Source: Nitrospira sp. ND1 | Lineage (GTDB): Bacteria > Nitrospirota > Nitrospiria > Nitrospirales > Nitrospiraceae | NCBI RefSeq assembly: GCF_900170025.1 | Contig: NZ_FWEX01000005.1 | Coordinates: 1 to 64,000 of the forward strand | DNA: 64,000 bases | Reading direction: 5' to 3' | In this document: positions 62,848 to 64,000 of the stretch, piece by piece | Layout of the letters: each line of letters opens with the position of its first letter | Position numbering within the stretch: the first letter of the stretch is position 1 | Made by a program: the position numbers and the translations under genes | The notes under the pieces: generated by a model | Databases searched by the model: none | What the model saw: only the letters and a program-made list of their open reading frames with translations | Told to the model about the DNA's origin: nothing

Positions 62848-64000
62848 ATGGCGCACAAAAAATCAGGCACAGTGAGCTGGTCGACAACAGAGGGCTGGGA
62901 CGTTCGTGCTACGGAACAGGCTCGTGGAGGGCGTCGAGCAGCGGGCGAGGTACCTGACCCCTTCGTGGCCAACCTCACCGCCACCAAGCGCTGGGAAGTC
63001 GAGCAAACCCTCACCGCGATGCCGAAGTCCAGACGAGGCGAGGCGACTCCGGCTCCCCTCACCCTGGATGTCGAAGGCGCTCCTGACGACGCGTACATCG
63101 TGATGACGCGATACAACTCCGGAGCCATCCGCTTCCACATGCCGACGGAACCGGCTCGACGCGGCATTCGACGAGGCGGGAAGAGAATCTATCGGTTCTC
63201 GATCCCGGTGCCGGCCGCGCCCATCGCCGAAGCAGGCGGCCGCCGCGGATTCATCAGCGCGGCGATCAAGGCCGTCGTGCTCAAAGTGGCAGGGAAAATT
63301 GCCGACTTTGCGCTCTCGAAACTCGCGCTGCTGTGGGAAACCGCCACGTGGAAATTGAAAAAACAACGAGAAGGGTGGCTGTCCATAACCGCCGACAGTC
63401 TCGGCGGAGAATCAGGCCTGCCTGCCGCAGACTTGCAGACGTTGAGCGCATCGGAGCGGAATCTTCTGTTCATCCACGGGACCTTTTCCAGCACCAAAGC
63501 AGCCTTCCGCTCGCTGGCGCAGACCCCGGGCAGCAACGGCAGGACATTTTTTGAAGAACTGCAGGCTGTGTATGGCAATCGCATCTATGGATTTGATCAC
63601 TTCACCCTGAGTCGCACGCCGCAAGAAAACGTGCAAATGTTGCTCGAAGCCCTCCCCGCTCGCCCGACGACCTTCGACGTGATCACCCATTCGCGCGGTG
63701 GCCTGGTCCTGCGGCATGTGGTGGAACGTCGCGACCTCTTCGGCTCGCTGGCTGACCGGTTTGTACTGGGCCGGGCCGTGCTCGTCGCCAGCCCGAACGA
63801 AGGCACCCCGCTCGCCTCACCCGATCATGTGACCCAGTACACCAGCTGGCTGTCCAACGTCCTGGAATTATTTCCCGACAATCCCTACACCACCGGCGTA
63901 GAATTTGTCAGCGAAGCCCTCTCCTGGATCGCCCGCCGTCTGGTGGGCGGGCTACCGGGATTGGCCTCGATGGACAATAAGGGTGACATCATCCAGGCGT
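62848..64000 (+). CDS. Alpha/beta hydrolase, DUF7379-like (3' end outside window)
   Basis: The first 384 residues of an unfinished frame. The N-terminal 190 residues have no recognised domain and include a hydrophobic helix region (ISAAIKAVVLKVAGKIADFA). From about 205 an alpha/beta hydrolase begins: oxyanion motif LLFIHGTFSSTKAAFRSL, nucleophile elbow ITHSRGGLVLRH with Ser in place, and LVASPNEGTPLASP. This is the lipase-like layout of DUF7379 proteins. Acid and His are expected downstream. Reading frame is open to the window end. Confidence 0.75.
   Translation, partial: MAHKKSGTVSWSTTEGWDVRATEQARGGRRAAGEVPDPFVANLTATKRWEVEQTLTAMPKSRRGEATPAPLTLDVEGAPDDAYIVMTRYNSGAIRFHMPTEPARRGIRRGGKRIYRFSIPVPAAPIAEAGGRRGFISAAIKAVVLKVAGKIADFALSKLALLWETATWKLKKQREGWLSITADSLGGESGLPAADLQTLSASERNLLFIHGTFSSTKAAFRSLAQTPGSNGRTFFEELQAVYGNRIYGFDHFTLSRTPQENVQMLLEALPARPTTFDVITHSRGGLVLRHVVERRDLFGSLADRFVLGRAVLVASPNEGTPLASPDHVTQYTSWLSNVLELFPDNPYTTGVEFVSEALSWIARRLVGGLPGLASMDNKGDIIQA

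Noticed and set aside
1-64000. CRISPR arrays, tRNA and rRNA genes
   Set aside because: No regularly spaced direct repeats, cloverleaf with CCA stem, or rRNA core sequence was seen on reading the window.

Overview
The window is high-GC bacterial chromosome. Gene content (a GlrK/GlrR-type sigma-54 two-component set with a lipoprotein, a repressor-imuB-dnaE2 mutagenesis cassette without imuA, a DUF5989/NapH-like pair) and a palindromic GCAGGATGCT...AGCATCCTGC repeat are most consistent with a Nitrospira-like member of the Nitrospirota. This is an inference: there is no rRNA, tRNA or nitrification marker in the window.

Layout. 1-947: insertion-sequence debris, an IS3-family element cut by the end of an IS21-type element. 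1064-6448: two PilZ proteins, a glrK-lipoprotein-glrR signalling operon and a membrane protein. 6678-17347: housekeeping and hypothetical genes (clpB, a YifB-type ATPase, a Lrp-type RAM-domain protein, a Gfo/Idh/MocA oxidoreductase, a dienelactone-hydrolase-like protein lacking the usual nucleophile, a DUF423 protein). 17629-23370: a damage-inducible-looking cassette: an S24/LexA-like repressor whose start codon lies in a perfect 25-bp palindrome, an ImuB-like protein, DnaE2 and a DUF72 protein. 23650-26822: a NapH-like ferredoxin membrane protein, a DUF5989 protein, and a small protein paired with a radical SAM enzyme.

The centrepiece is 26846-57685, about 31 kb on the minus strand with many ATGA overlaps: a complete-looking extracellular contractile injection system (eCIS). 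In transcription order it holds a small winged-helix-like protein, sheath, tube, T4-type baseplate protein, a Pro-rich protein, a DUF4255 terminator, a CDC48-like AAA+ ATPase, an 84-aa protein, three DUF4157 cargo-like proteins, CIS tube protein, LysM protein, a gp27-like hub and separate gp5-like spike, PAAR-like tip, gp25, two large baseplate proteins, a tail-I/beta-helix protein, a DUF6519/beta-helix fibre, a coiled-coil protein and two more DUF4157 proteins. Five DUF4157 proteins carry five different non-DUF4157 regions; three contain toxin-like motifs (a second HExxH, an NC-GWALG/H arrangement, and HxHP...SxxD). Directly upstream are a good sigma-54 promoter (57712-57727) and a gene for a sigma-54 activator with a degenerate receiver (57888-59342), pointing to dedicated control.

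59824-64000 holds an HAD acid-phosphatase-like lipoprotein, a membrane acyltransferase and the start of an alpha/beta hydrolase (DUF7379-like) that runs off the window.
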